This document shows, in pieces, positions 7,401 through 14,609 of a stretch of DNA of 38,898 bases; the first letter of the stretch is position 1, and the number at the start of each line of letters is the position of its first letter. The position numbers were made by a program, and so were the translations under genes. The stretch lies in NCBI GenBank assembly GCA_949293815.1, contig CASFEZ010000021.1, positions 1-38,898 of the forward strand. The letters are read 5' to 3'. The notes under the pieces are model-generated. The model ran no database searches. It saw nothing but the letters and a program-made list of their open reading frames with translations, and had not been told where the DNA came from. Source of the stretch: an uncultured Eubacteriales bacterium. GTDB lineage: Bacteria; Bacillota; Clostridia; Oscillospirales; Acutalibacteraceae.

Positions 7401-9167
7401 GTGAAAAAACAGTCGAATCTATCGCGGCTGATGTCCTGGGCAGGGAAGTACCGCTTTTTTACCTATGCTTCGTGGTGCCTGTCCGCTGTCAGTGCGCTTT
7501 TGGCGCTGGTGCCGTTTTGGTATATCTGGCAGATTGTGCGTGATGTGCTGTCATCGTCCGGCATTATAAACCGGGAACATCTTTCCCGATGCGGCTGGAT
7601 GGCGGTGGCGTTTGCGGTGCTCTCCGTGCTGGTGTATATCGCTGCACTGATGTGCTCGCATATAGCGGCGTTTCGCGTGGCGACCAATTTGCGCCTGGAA
7701 ATGGTACACCGGCTCGCCGCATTGCCTTTGGGCTTTGCGGAAAGTGTCGGCAGCGGAAAGCTGCGCAAGATTATCAATGACTCCTCCGGCGCAACGGAGA
7801 CCTATCTGGCGCATCAGCTGCCCGATAAGGCGGGCGCGATTGCCACACCGCTTGGGCTTTTGGTGCTGCTTTTGGTGTTTGATTGGCGCCTCGGGCTCTT
7901 GAGCCTTGTGCCGGTAGCGCTCGGTTTCCTAATCATGATGTCCATGACCGGCAAGGGCATGGCGGAAAAAATGCGCGAATATCAGAATGCGCTGGACGCC
8001 ATGTCCAACGAAGCGGTCGAGTATGTGCGCGGCGTGCCGGTGGTCAAGACCTTTGGGCAAACCGTATTTTCGTTCAAGAAATTCAAAGGCTCCATCGATA
8101 ATTACAGCAAATGGGTTATTGCCTATACCAAGCAGCTGCGGCTGCCGATGCTGTTTTATACCGCTGCCATCAACAGCGTGTTCGCTTTTTTAATCGCCGG
8201 CGCGCTGTTTTTGACCCGGAACGGGGTGACGGATCTATTCTTGCTGAACCTGATTTTTTATATCATCATTACGCCGGTCATCTCCCTTACGCTGACCCGC
8301 ATTATGTTTATGAGCGAAAACGGCATGATTGTCGCCGATGCCCTGTCGCGCATTGACCGTATTCTGACCGCGGAGCCACTTCCCGAACCGGCGAGACCGC
8401 AAGCGCCGACGAGCGCCGTTCTGACTTTACAGGATGTGCACTTCAGCTATGACGGCGAAAACGAGGTAATCAAAGGCGTTTCTCTCTCGGTGAAAGCGGG
8501 ACAGACCGTGGCGCTGGTGGGTCCCTCCGGCGGCGGCAAATCAACGCTGGCGGGGCTGGTCGCGCGTTTCTTTGACCCGCAGCAGGGCTCCATTTGTGTC
8601 GGTGGGGTGGATTTGCGGCAAATGAGCAAAGAGGAGCGCATGAACACCGTTTCCTTTGTCTTTCAGAACAGCCGGCTGATAAAGGCTTCCATCCTCGATA
8701 ATATTCGTATGAGCCGACCGGACGCGACGGATGAGGAAGTGATGCGCGCTATTGCCTCGGCGCAGTGCATGGATATTATTGAAAAATTCCCGGACGGCGT
8801 GCATACCGTGCTCGGCAGCGGGGGTGTTTACCTGTCCGGCGGGGAGATGCAGCGCATTGCCATTGCCCGCGCCTTTTTGAAAAACGCTCCCATTCTTATT
8901 TTGGACGAGGCGACCGCCTGGGCGGACCCCGACCATGAGGTAAAAATACAGCAGGCGCTGTCCGAGCTGGCAAAGGGCAAAACCGTTTTGATGATTGCCC
9001 ACCGCCTGTCTACCGTTGAAAACGCGGACTGCATTTATGTGATAGCCGACGGTGAGATTCAGGAGTCCGGCACTTGCCGCAAGCTTTGCGAACAGGGCGG
9101 TCTGTTTGCAAAGATGTGGAACAATTATAAAACATCAGCCCAATGGAAAGTGGAAAAGGAGTGTTAA
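7401..9167 (+). CDS. ABC half-transporter (membrane and ATPase domains), IrtA/YbtP-like
   Basis: A 588-residue type IV ABC half-transporter. Six membrane helices fill roughly residues 15-310 and the nucleotide-binding domain follows: Walker A GPSGGGKST at 374-382, Q-loop in FVFQNSRL, signature LSGGE at 478-482, Walker B and catalytic Glu in LDEATAWADPD (D502, E503), and the H-loop in IAHRLS. The DEATA.ADP. form after Walker B, rather than the usual DEATSALD, is typical of the siderophore-importing IrtAB/YbtPQ group. GTG 7401 has AAGGAGG eight bases upstream. It is followed after four bases by a second half-transporter, with which it should form a heterodimer. Iron-complex uptake is inferred from the ATPase motif, the operator and the neighbours. 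Confidence 0.88.
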   Translation: MKKQSNLSRLMSWAGKYRFFTYASWCLSAVSALLALVPFWYIWQIVRDVLSSSGIINREHLSRCGWMAVAFAVLSVLVYIAALMCSHIAAFRVATNLRLEMVHRLAALPLGFAESVGSGKLRKIINDSSGATETYLAHQLPDKAGAIATPLGLLVLLLVFDWRLGLLSLVPVALGFLIMMSMTGKGMAEKMREYQNALDAMSNEAVEYVRGVPVVKTFGQTVFSFKKFKGSIDNYSKWVIAYTKQLRLPMLFYTAAINSVFAFLIAGALFLTRNGVTDLFLLNLIFYIIITPVISLTLTRIMFMSENGMIVADALSRIDRILTAEPLPEPARPQAPTSAVLTLQDVHFSYDGENEVIKGVSLSVKAGQTVALVGPSGGGKSTLAGLVARFFDPQQGSICVGGVDLRQMSKEERMNTVSFVFQNSRLIKASILDNIRMSRPDATDEEVMRAIASAQCMDIIEKFPDGVHTVLGSGGVYLSGGEMQRIAIARAFLKNAPILILDEATAWADPDHEVKIQQALSELAKGKTVLMIAHRLSTVENADCIYVIADGEIQESGTCRKLCEQGGLFAKMWNNYKTSAQWKVEKEC

Positions 9168-9171
9168 CCCG

Positions 9172-10926
9172 ATGCTGAAGCGTCTGCAAAGAACCTTTGC
9201 CCTGTCCGAGCAGGGCGCAAAGGATTTAATCAAAGGCTGTATTGCCTGTGCCTTTCAAAATATATCGTTTATGATTCCCGCCGGTTTATTGTTCGCTTTT
9301 GTGTGCGAGATGCTTGGCGGCGCCGTCCATGGGACGCGGCAGATTTATTACCTGCTCGGCTGTCTTTGTTGTATCGGACTGATTTTTTTAACCACCTGGT
9401 TCCAGTACAACGCGACCTATCTGGCAACCTATGTGGAGAGCGGCAAACGGCGGATAACCCTTGCCGAAAAACTGCGAAAACTGCCCCTGTCCTATTTCGG
9501 TAAAAAGGATTTGGCGGATTTAACCAGCACCATTATGGCGGACTGCACCTTTTTGGAGCAGAGTTTTTCCCATTTTGTGCCGGAGCTGTTCGGTGCAATC
9601 GCCTCTACGCTGCTGATTGCGGTTTTTTTGCTCTGTTTGAACTGGCGCATGGCGCTGGCGGCGCTGTGGGTCATTCCCGTATCTTTCGCTATTGTGCTGC
9701 TCAGCACCCGGGCGCAGGATCGGATGCAGAAAAACAGCATGGCTGCCAAGATGGCATGCGCGGACGGCATACAGGAATATATCGAATCCCTGCGCGACCT
9801 GATGGCAAACAATGCGGAGAACGCCTATCTCAAAGGGCTGGACAATAAAATTCGGGCGGTAGAAAAGCGGTCGGTCGTCAGTGAATTCGGCACGGCGGTA
9901 TTTGTGGTTTCCGCCAGCTTGCTCTTAAAACTCGGCATCGCGACCACCGCGCTGGCCGGTGCCATACAATTTGGCAGGGGAGAGCTGGACGCGGCGACCT
10001 TCTTCTTGTTTTTGCTGGTGGTGTCGCGGCTGTATGACCCGCTGCAAAGCGCCCTGCAAAACCTGTCCGCCCTGATTGCCACGCGAACCAATGTGGCGCG
10101 GATGAATGAAATTTTGGATCATCCGGTGCAGCAGGGCAGCGCCCGGCTGAGCAATCGCGGCTGTGATATTGTATTCGACCATGTAGATTTTTCCTATCAG
10201 TCCGGCGAGCAGGTGCTGCGCGATGTCTCCTTTGTTGCCAAACAGGGCGAAGTAACGGCGCTGGTGGGTCCCTCCGGCGGCGGAAAGACCACCGTATCCC
10301 GTTTGGCGGCGCGCTTTTGGGATGCGCAGCGGGGCAGGATTACCATTGGCGGCATGGATGTTTCCAAGGTCGACCCGGAAACGCTCTTATCCCTGTTTTC
10401 CATTGTTTTTCAGGATGTTACCCTGTTCGATAATACAGTGATGGAGAATATTCGTATCGGCAAAAAAGATGCCACCGACGAACAGGTGATATGGGCGGCC
10501 AAACTTGCCAACTGCGATGCGTTCATCGAAAACCTGCCCAAAGGATTTCAGACCAATATCGGCGAAAACGGCTGTGTGCTGTCCGGCGGCGAGCGGCAGC
10601 GGATCTCCATTGCCCGTGCGTTTTTGAAAGACGCACCGATTATTCTGCTCGACGAGGCGACAGCATCGCTGGATGTGGAGAATGAAACGCTGATTCAATC
10701 GGCGCTGTCCCGGCTGATTCAGCACAAAACCGTGCTGGTCATTGCCCACAGAATGCGCACCGTGGCGGGCGCAGATCAAATTGTAGTGCTCTCTGAGGGA
10801 AAAGTGGTGCAGCAGGGTTCTCCGCAGCAGCTGTACCGTCAGGGCGGACTGTACCGGCATATGGTCGATTTGCAGGCGAACGCCGGTCGCTGGACGATTG
10901 ATTCGCGGCAGCAGGAAAATAATTGA
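9172..10926 (+). CDS. ABC half-transporter partner subunit, IrtB/YbtQ-like
   Basis: A 584-residue half-transporter paired with the preceding gene. Membrane helices cover about residues 20-305. The ATPase domain has Walker A GPSGGGKTT at 366-374, signature LSGGE at 470-474, Walker B with LDEATASLD (D494, E495) and H-loop IAHRM. Both nucleotide sites of the predicted heterodimer keep the catalytic Glu, so neither is obviously degenerate. The start is ATG 9172, ten bases after AAAAGGAG; a longer in-frame extension overlapping the upstream gene is not supported. The gene ends just before a consensus promoter for the HMA gene. The family is sure; the transport direction and substrate are inferred. 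Confidence 0.88.
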   Translation: MLKRLQRTFALSEQGAKDLIKGCIACAFQNISFMIPAGLLFAFVCEMLGGAVHGTRQIYYLLGCLCCIGLIFLTTWFQYNATYLATYVESGKRRITLAEKLRKLPLSYFGKKDLADLTSTIMADCTFLEQSFSHFVPELFGAIASTLLIAVFLLCLNWRMALAALWVIPVSFAIVLLSTRAQDRMQKNSMAAKMACADGIQEYIESLRDLMANNAENAYLKGLDNKIRAVEKRSVVSEFGTAVFVVSASLLLKLGIATTALAGAIQFGRGELDAATFFLFLLVVSRLYDPLQSALQNLSALIATRTNVARMNEILDHPVQQGSARLSNRGCDIVFDHVDFSYQSGEQVLRDVSFVAKQGEVTALVGPSGGGKTTVSRLAARFWDAQRGRITIGGMDVSKVDPETLLSLFSIVFQDVTLFDNTVMENIRIGKKDATDEQVIWAAKLANCDAFIENLPKGFQTNIGENGCVLSGGERQRISIARAFLKDAPIILLDEATASLDVENETLIQSALSRLIQHKTVLVIAHRMRTVAGADQIVVLSEGKVVQQGSPQQLYRQGGLYRHMVDLQANAGRWTIDSRQQENN

Positions 10927-10944
10927 AAAAATACCGAATCGGTC

Positions 10945-10973
10945 TTGACAAACGGTAAAATCAATGATATGAT
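10945..10973 (+). promoter_or_regulatory. Promoter of the HMA-domain gene
   Basis: TTGACA at 10945-10950 and TATGAT at 10968-10973, spacing 17. The start of transcription would fall at the edge of the inverted repeat at 10978-10999. Confidence 0.8.
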
Positions 10974-10977
10974 ACAG

Positions 10978-10999
10978 ATAGTTAGTTTTAACTAACTAT
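10978..10999 (+). promoter_or_regulatory. Operator-like inverted repeat, copy 2 (most perfect)
   Basis: Arms ATAGTTAGTT and AACTAACTAT are exact reverse complements separated by two bases. The repeat lies at the expected transcription start of the HMA gene, four bases after the -10 box, an arrangement typical of a repressor site. Confidence 0.8.
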
Positions 11000-11034
11000 T
11001 AAAAACCACTTTGCAGCTACAGGGGATGGTTTTG

Positions 11035-11289
11035 ATGGTAAAAATGACACTGCGCATTGACGGCATGGCGTGCGGTATGTGCGAAGCGCATATCAACGAC
11101 GCCATTCGCCGGGCGGTACCCGTGAAAAAGGTAAGCTCCTCGCACAGCAAGGGAACAACCGAAATTATCGCGCAGACTGCGCCGGATGAAGCGGCTGTGC
11201 GCCGGGCGGTAGAAGCGGGCGGGTACCGGGTTTTGTCCGTACAAACCGAACCCTACGAGAAAAAAGGGTTTTCCCTGTTCCAAAAGTAA
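11035..11289 (+). CDS. HMA-domain protein (heavy-metal-associated, copper-chaperone-like)
   Basis: An 84-residue single-domain protein with the beta-alpha-beta ferredoxin-like HMA pattern. The metal-binding loop reads GMACGMCEAHI, with cysteines 13 and 16 as the expected ligands, as in CopZ-type chaperones and P1B-ATPase N-domains. ATG 11035 was chosen because AGGGG lies nine bases upstream; earlier in-frame TTG and ATG codons sit inside or before that site. No copper ATPase lies nearby. The gene sits between the ABC transporter and the flavodoxin unit and has its own promoter and operator-like repeat, so it probably handles a transition metal within the same response. Which metal is not shown by sequence. 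Confidence 0.85.
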   Translation: MVKMTLRIDGMACGMCEAHINDAIRRAVPVKKVSSSHSKGTTEIIAQTAPDEAAVRRAVEAGGYRVLSVQTEPYEKKGFSLFQK

Positions 11290-11363
11290 AAGACAGCGGC
11301 GCCGGACGGCCGGAATCGTGAAGCGAAACAGGAAGTAAAACGCAAAAAAAAGGAGTGGGCGCC

Positions 11364-11522
11364 GTGCCTCCCATATCTGAGCTTTTGGCAGGTATTGCCC
11401 TCACGGTCGGCACGTTCGGCTTTTGCCGGGGTGTTCGGGCGCTTTGCCGCCGTGTTTTATCCGGCAGCCGACAGCGCCCCCGAAAAAGACGCCCGCTTTG
11501 GGGCGGGCGCGGTTCACGCTGA
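11364..11522 (+). CDS. Small predicted membrane protein, unknown function
   Basis: A 52-codon ORF beginning GTG 11364 with a textbook AAAGGAG eight bases upstream. The N-terminal half (PPISELLAGIALTVGTFGF) could be one membrane helix; the rest is rich in Arg and basic. It occupies the otherwise unexplained gap between the HMA and DUF3793 genes. It has the size and position of the small FeoB-associated membrane proteins found with iron genes in clostridia, but lacks their clear Cys pattern, so I do not assign it there. Its last codons overlap a strong hairpin at 11490-11509. The ribosome site is the main evidence for translation. Confidence 0.45.
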   Translation: MPPISELLAGIALTVGTFGFCRGVRALCRRVLSGSRQRPRKRRPLWGGRGSR

Positions 11523-11525
11523 AAC

Positions 11526-11598
11526 AAGACCGCGTGTATGCGGTTTGCCGCAGCATTGCCCCTCTGCGGCAAAAGGCAGCCATGCGGTCTTTGTTTTT
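11526..11598 (+). terminator. Nested-hairpin terminator
   Basis: An outer stem, AAGACCGCGTG at 11526-11536 with CATGCGGTCTT at 11581-11591, encloses a perfect 10-bp inner hairpin (TTTGCCGCAG at 11544-11553 with 11564-11573). A T-rich run follows. It would end the HMA / small ORF transcript just before the next promoter. Confidence 0.65.
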
Positions 11599-11624
11599 AA
11601 AAGAAAGTTAGCATAAACTAACCG
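11591..11624 (+). promoter_or_regulatory. Operator-like inverted repeat copy 3, with weak promoter, before DUF3793
   Basis: GTTAG at 11607-11611 and CTAAC at 11618-11622 face each other across six bases, the same core and spacing as copies 1 and 2. A weak promoter, TTGTTT (11591-11596) and TAAACT (11614-11619) with 17-base spacing, overlaps it. The ribosome site GAGGAG follows at 11627-11632. Confidence 0.6.
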
Positions 11625-11640
11625 ATGAGGAGAAAATACT

Positions 11641-12195
11641 TTGTCTGATGAATTGCTTGTACGCCACTGTTCGCCCACGCTGGCTGGCTTGAAAACCGGT
11701 AATCTGTTTGCCTGTCCGTTTGATGATATGGCGGAGCTTCTGGGCGCCGTTCGGCGTTGGAACCGGCTGCTCGGCAAAAAAGGACTGCGTATGATTCCGC
11801 TGCGTGTGGAAGAGAAACGGGCGTTAATCTATCTTTACCGCCCGGGTCGCCTGGCGCGGGATTTGCAGCAGGATACCGCCCGACAGCTTTTGCAGCGTTA
11901 CGGATACGGCACGCAAACGCCGGTTCGCTGTGTTTCGCTTTTGCGCAATCGCTTAGGCAAGGGCGGCGAGTTTCCCCATGAAATCGGTCTGTTTCTCGGT
12001 TATCCGCCGGAAGACGTGCAGGGGTTTATCGAAAACAAGCCCAACAGCTGTAAAAGCGTTGGGTTCTGGAAGGTGTACGGCGATGTGCAAAAGGCGCAAA
12101 AAACCTTTGCCCGCTATCAAAAATGTACCAAAATCTATTGCGACTGCCATGCTTCGGGGCGTTCCGTTGAACGCCTTGCGGTGGCGGAGCGATAA
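11641..12195 (+). CDS. DUF3793 family protein
   Basis: A 184-residue protein that I recognise as DUF3793, a clostridial family of unknown function often found beside flavodoxin or iron-transport genes. Visible hallmarks are the N-terminal C.P.LAGLKTGNLF segment, RLL.KKGLRM followed by an RPGRLARDL block, EFPHEIGLFLGYP.EDV.GFI in the middle, and a C-terminal KCTKIYCDCHASG cysteine cluster. TTG 11641 is taken as start, eight bases after GAGGAG. It is followed by a flavodoxin gene 28 bases on and preceded by the third operator-like repeat. No enzymatic motif is evident; the cysteines might bind metal, but that is conjecture. Confidence 0.8.
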   Translation: MSDELLVRHCSPTLAGLKTGNLFACPFDDMAELLGAVRRWNRLLGKKGLRMIPLRVEEKRALIYLYRPGRLARDLQQDTARQLLQRYGYGTQTPVRCVSLLRNRLGKGGEFPHEIGLFLGYPPEDVQGFIENKPNSCKSVGFWKVYGDVQKAQKTFARYQKCTKIYCDCHASGRSVERLAVAER

Positions 12196-12223
12196 AAATA
12201 AAAGTAGAAAGGTTGTTGTATAA

Positions 12224-12646
12224 ATGTCAAAGATTGCAGTTGTTTATTGGAGCGGCACCGGCAACACCGAAGCCATGGCGGCGGCGGTGACCGAGGGCGC
12301 GAAAGAAGCCGGCGCGGAGGTGACGTTATTTGCAGCGGCGGCGTTTGATGCATCGCTGATGGATTCGTTCGACGCCGTAGCCTTCGGCTGCCCGTCTATG
12401 GGGTCGGAGGAGTTGGAGGAGAGCGAGTTTGCGCCGATGTTCGCCGCCTGCGAAGAAAAACTCAAGGGTAAAAAAATCGCCCTGTTCGGCTCATATGGCT
12501 GGGGGGACGGCGAATGGATGCGCAATTGGGAGGAAACCTGCCTGGCGGACGGCGCGGTGCTGGCGGGGAACAGCGTCATCTGTAACGAAGCGCCGGACGA
12601 TACCGCCATAGCCGCCTGTCAGGCGTTGGGCGCGGCCTGTGTATAA
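12224..12646 (+). CDS. Flavodoxin
   Basis: A 140-residue short-chain flavodoxin, an FMN electron carrier that replaces ferredoxin when iron is scarce. The phosphate-binding loop SGTGNT is at residues 10-15, directly after the first strand. The isoalloxazine-binding loops are FGCPSMGSEE and the GSYGWGDGEW segment. Length is normal. AGAAAGG precedes ATG 12224. It forms an operon with the DUF3793 gene and ends at a strong terminator. Placement behind an operator-like site shared with a predicted metal transporter fits the usual induction of flavodoxin under iron limitation. Confidence 0.93.
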   Translation: MSKIAVVYWSGTGNTEAMAAAVTEGAKEAGAEVTLFAAAAFDASLMDSFDAVAFGCPSMGSEELEESEFAPMFAACEEKLKGKKIALFGSYGWGDGEWMRNWEETCLADGAVLAGNSVICNEAPDDTAIAACQALGAACV

Positions 12647-12670
12647 ATCGCTTGTTTTACTCTCTTTTTT

Positions 12671-12714
12671 AAAAAGCAGATGTGTCGTCCCGGCGGCGGC
12701 ACATCTGCTTTTTT
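12671..12714 (+). terminator. Intrinsic terminator after flavodoxin
   Basis: A 14-bp stem, AAAAAGCAGATGTG at 12671-12684 with its complement at 12700-12713, and a T run. The A-rich left side lets it also serve the minus-strand HAD gene that ends at 12723. Confidence 0.85.
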
Positions 12715-12722
12715 ATCATATG

Positions 12723-13526
12723 TTATTTTTCTTGGGCTTGTAATTGTTGCAGCAGCTCGCCGCAATCCGAAAAAACCACGGTCGGTTTGTCCTCGGACCG
12801 GGCTAAAATTTCGGGGGTGGTTTCCCCGCTTAAAACCAGCGCCGCCGCAATGCCTGCGTTCAGCCCGCTTTTGATGTCCGTGTAAATCCGATCGCCAATG
12901 ACCATACTTTCTTCCGGTGTATAGCCCCATTTTTCCATGGCCAGCTGGGGCATCAATGGTGAAGGCTTGCCGATAAAGGTCGGCATTTTGCCGGTGGCGT
13001 GGCAGAGCATCTCGCTCATGGAGCCGCAATCGGGCACATAGCCAAATTCCGTGGGACAGACCCAGTCCGGGTTGGTGGCAATATAGGGAATATCCTTCAA
13101 TAGCAGGCGGCTCATGTCCTCCAATTTTTGAAAGGTCAGTTCCGTGTCGAAGCCACTGACCACACAGGTAATATCCTCGGCATAGGTTTCGCTGATGGCA
13201 AAGCCTTCATCGGCAAGCTCTTTTTTCAGCGAGGCGGTACCCATCACATACAGCTTGCAGCCGGGGTGGTGCTTGTGTAAATAATAGGCGGTGGCCTGCG
13301 AAGAGGTAATAAAATCCTCCCGACTGGCAGAAATCCCCAGTTTCTCCAGCTTTTTTACATAATCCGCCACGCTTTTGGAGGAATTGTTGGTCATAAACAG
13401 ATATTTTTTTCCCTGTTTGCGTATGGTTTCCAAAAGCGGCACGGTAAACGGAAACAGCCGGTCGCCCAAATACAGCGTGCCATCCATATCAAACAGGAAG
13501 AATTTTATTTTTTTCAGATCAAACAT
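12723..13526 (-). CDS. HAD-IIA family phosphatase, NagD/YutF-like
   Basis: A 267-residue haloacid-dehalogenase hydrolase of subclass IIA that would dephosphorylate small phosphate esters. Motif I is DMDGTLY with the nucleophile D13 and acid D15; motif II is FMTNNSSKS; the motif III lysine lies in IGKPSPLM; motif IV is GDRIYTDI. The C2 cap lies between motifs II and III. ATG 13526 follows AGGGA, and a consensus-spaced promoter is directly upstream. It is a single-gene unit that converges with the flavodoxin operon. The physiological substrate of NagD-like proteins in clostridia is not known. Confidence 0.9.
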   Translation of the reverse strand: MFDLKKIKFFLFDMDGTLYLGDRLFPFTVPLLETIRKQGKKYLFMTNNSSKSVADYVKKLEKLGISASREDFITSSQATAYYLHKHHPGCKLYVMGTASLKKELADEGFAISETYAEDITCVVSGFDTELTFQKLEDMSRLLLKDIPYIATNPDWVCPTEFGYVPDCGSMSEMLCHATGKMPTFIGKPSPLMPQLAMEKWGYTPEESMVIGDRIYTDIKSGLNAGIAAALVLSGETTPEILARSEDKPTVVFSDCGELLQQLQAQEK

Positions 13527-13552
13527 CGTATCCCTCGCTTTGCAATGCCCCT

Positions 13553-13581
13553 ATTGTAGCACAGAACCGGGCACGCTGCAA
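13553..13581 (-). promoter_or_regulatory. Promoter of the HAD phosphatase gene
   Basis: On the minus strand, TTGCAG (13581-13576) and TACAAT (13558-13553) have 17-base spacing. Confidence 0.7.
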
Positions 13582-13609
13582 TAAAAAATATGATTTCACA
13601 AACGCTCCT

Positions 13610-13626
13610 TTAACATTTTATAAACA
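13610..13626 (+). promoter_or_regulatory. PhoB/PhoP-type direct repeat upstream of the two-component system
   Basis: TTAACA at 13610-13615, five bases, then TAAACA at 13621-13626: an 11-bp-phased direct repeat like the boxes bound by OmpR/PhoB-class response regulators. A further TTAACA stands at 13892-13897, just before the regulator gene. Autoregulation by the downstream regulator is inferred. Confidence 0.4.
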
Positions 13627-13664
13627 TTTGCGCGGTAATCTATGCCTGAAAAGAAGGTAAAGCG

Positions 13665-13882
13665 ATGGAGAATGTCAATATGCTCAGAAAAAAATTTTCA
13701 AGCTTTGTTTTTATTGTTTGCGGCTTGTTATTTTTTCGGGCGGGCTTTGGCTGATTTTGATTTGGAATATACTGCCGTCCATTGTCGAAGCAGGGCTTTT
13801 GGAAATGGTGGTTCTGCTGATTTTGCCCCGATTGTTCCGGTCAGAAAATGATAAAAGTATTTTTAATAAAGCGCCCCACTGA
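13665..13882 (+). pseudogene. Small membrane protein gene with an apparent frameshift
   Basis: ATG 13665, after AGAAGG, opens a frame encoding a basic start and a hydrophobic helix that stops at 13752-13754 after 29 codons. From the six-T run at 13731-13736, the -1 frame stays open to the stop at 13880-13882 and encodes a second hydrophobic helix (SIVEAGLLEMVVLLILPRLF) and a charged tail. Joined at the T run, the two halves make a plausible two-helix protein of about 72 residues. Either the gene is broken or misread in the homopolymer, or it uses slippage. It fills most of the gap before the two-component system. I do not recognise the family, and a shorter frame elsewhere in the region cannot be excluded. 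Confidence 0.4.
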
Positions 13883-13937
13883 AACAAAAAATTAACATTT
13901 ATGTGCTACCATGTCAGAAACGCAGGAGGATAAAAGC

Positions 13938-14609
13938 ATGTTTAAGATTTTAGTTGTGGAAGACGATCGGGATTTGAATCATTCGGTCTGCTCTTTTTTG
14001 ACCGCCAATGGCTATGAAACAACGGACTGTTCGAACGCCAACGAGGCCTATGACGCGATGTATGAAAATGTATATGATTTGATTATTTCGGATATTATGA
14101 TGCCGGAGATTGACGGGTTCGAGTTTGCCAAAACCGTGCGCTCCTTAAACGAGGATGTGCCCATTTTATTTATGACCGCCCGGGATGATTTGGCGGCCAA
14201 GCAGCGGGGTTTTCGCGCCGGTATAGATGATTATATGGTCAAGCCCGTGGATTTGGACGAGTTGCTTCTGCGCATCGGCGCGCTGCTGCGGCGAGCCAAG
14301 ATTGCCTCGAACCGCTCCCTGGTGGTCGGCAATTTCACCATGAGCATGGACGAGAGGGCCGCTTACTTAAACGGGAAGGAAATTGTTCTGACCTCGCGGG
14401 AATTTAATATTCTGTATAAACTTTTGTCTTACCCCAAAAAAACCTTTACCCGCACCCAGCTGATGGATGAATTTTGGGGCGCGGAGACCACTTCGGGCAG
14501 TCGGACGGTGGATGTGTATATGACCAAGCTGCGCAGCAAGCTGGCGGACTGTAAGGATTTTGAAATTGTTACAGTCCATGGATTGGGGTATAAGGCGGTT
14601 ATTCAATGA
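13938..14609 (+). CDS. OmpR/PhoB-family response regulator
   Basis: A 223-residue two-component response regulator. The receiver has the acidic pair D9-D10, the phospho-acceptor D52 in ISDIMMPEIDG, a conserved Thr in FMTARDD near 80 and Lys in MVKPVD near 102. A winged-helix DNA-binding domain follows, with LTSREFNILYKLLSYP and the closing SRTVDVYMTKLRSKL and VHGLGYKA. ATG 13938 is preferred over 13911 because AGGAGG lies about nine bases upstream and the first strand FKILVVEDD starts there. It overlaps the kinase gene by four bases (ATGA). Direct repeats like those bound by this family lie upstream. Confidence 0.93.
   Translation: MFKILVVEDDRDLNHSVCSFLTANGYETTDCSNANEAYDAMYENVYDLIISDIMMPEIDGFEFAKTVRSLNEDVPILFMTARDDLAAKQRGFRAGIDDYMVKPVDLDELLLRIGALLRRAKIASNRSLVVGNFTMSMDERAAYLNGKEIVLTSREFNILYKLLSYPKKTFTRTQLMDEFWGAETTSGSRTVDVYMTKLRSKLADCKDFEIVTVHGLGYKAVIQ

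Noticed and set aside
10978-10999. Reading the metal-block repeat as a classical DtxR/IdeR or Fur box
   Set aside because: The half-sites resemble those of DtxR, but the spacing between GTTAG and CTAAC is six rather than one, and there is no GATAAT-type Fur pattern.
11395-11616. 73-codon frame overlapping the small ORF at 11364
   Set aside because: Lacks a ribosome site and runs through the terminator and the operator-like repeat.
13642-13851. 69-codon frame over the split small gene
   Set aside because: No ribosome site and the C-terminal half is polar and random-looking; the two-helix reading in the other frames is more protein-like.
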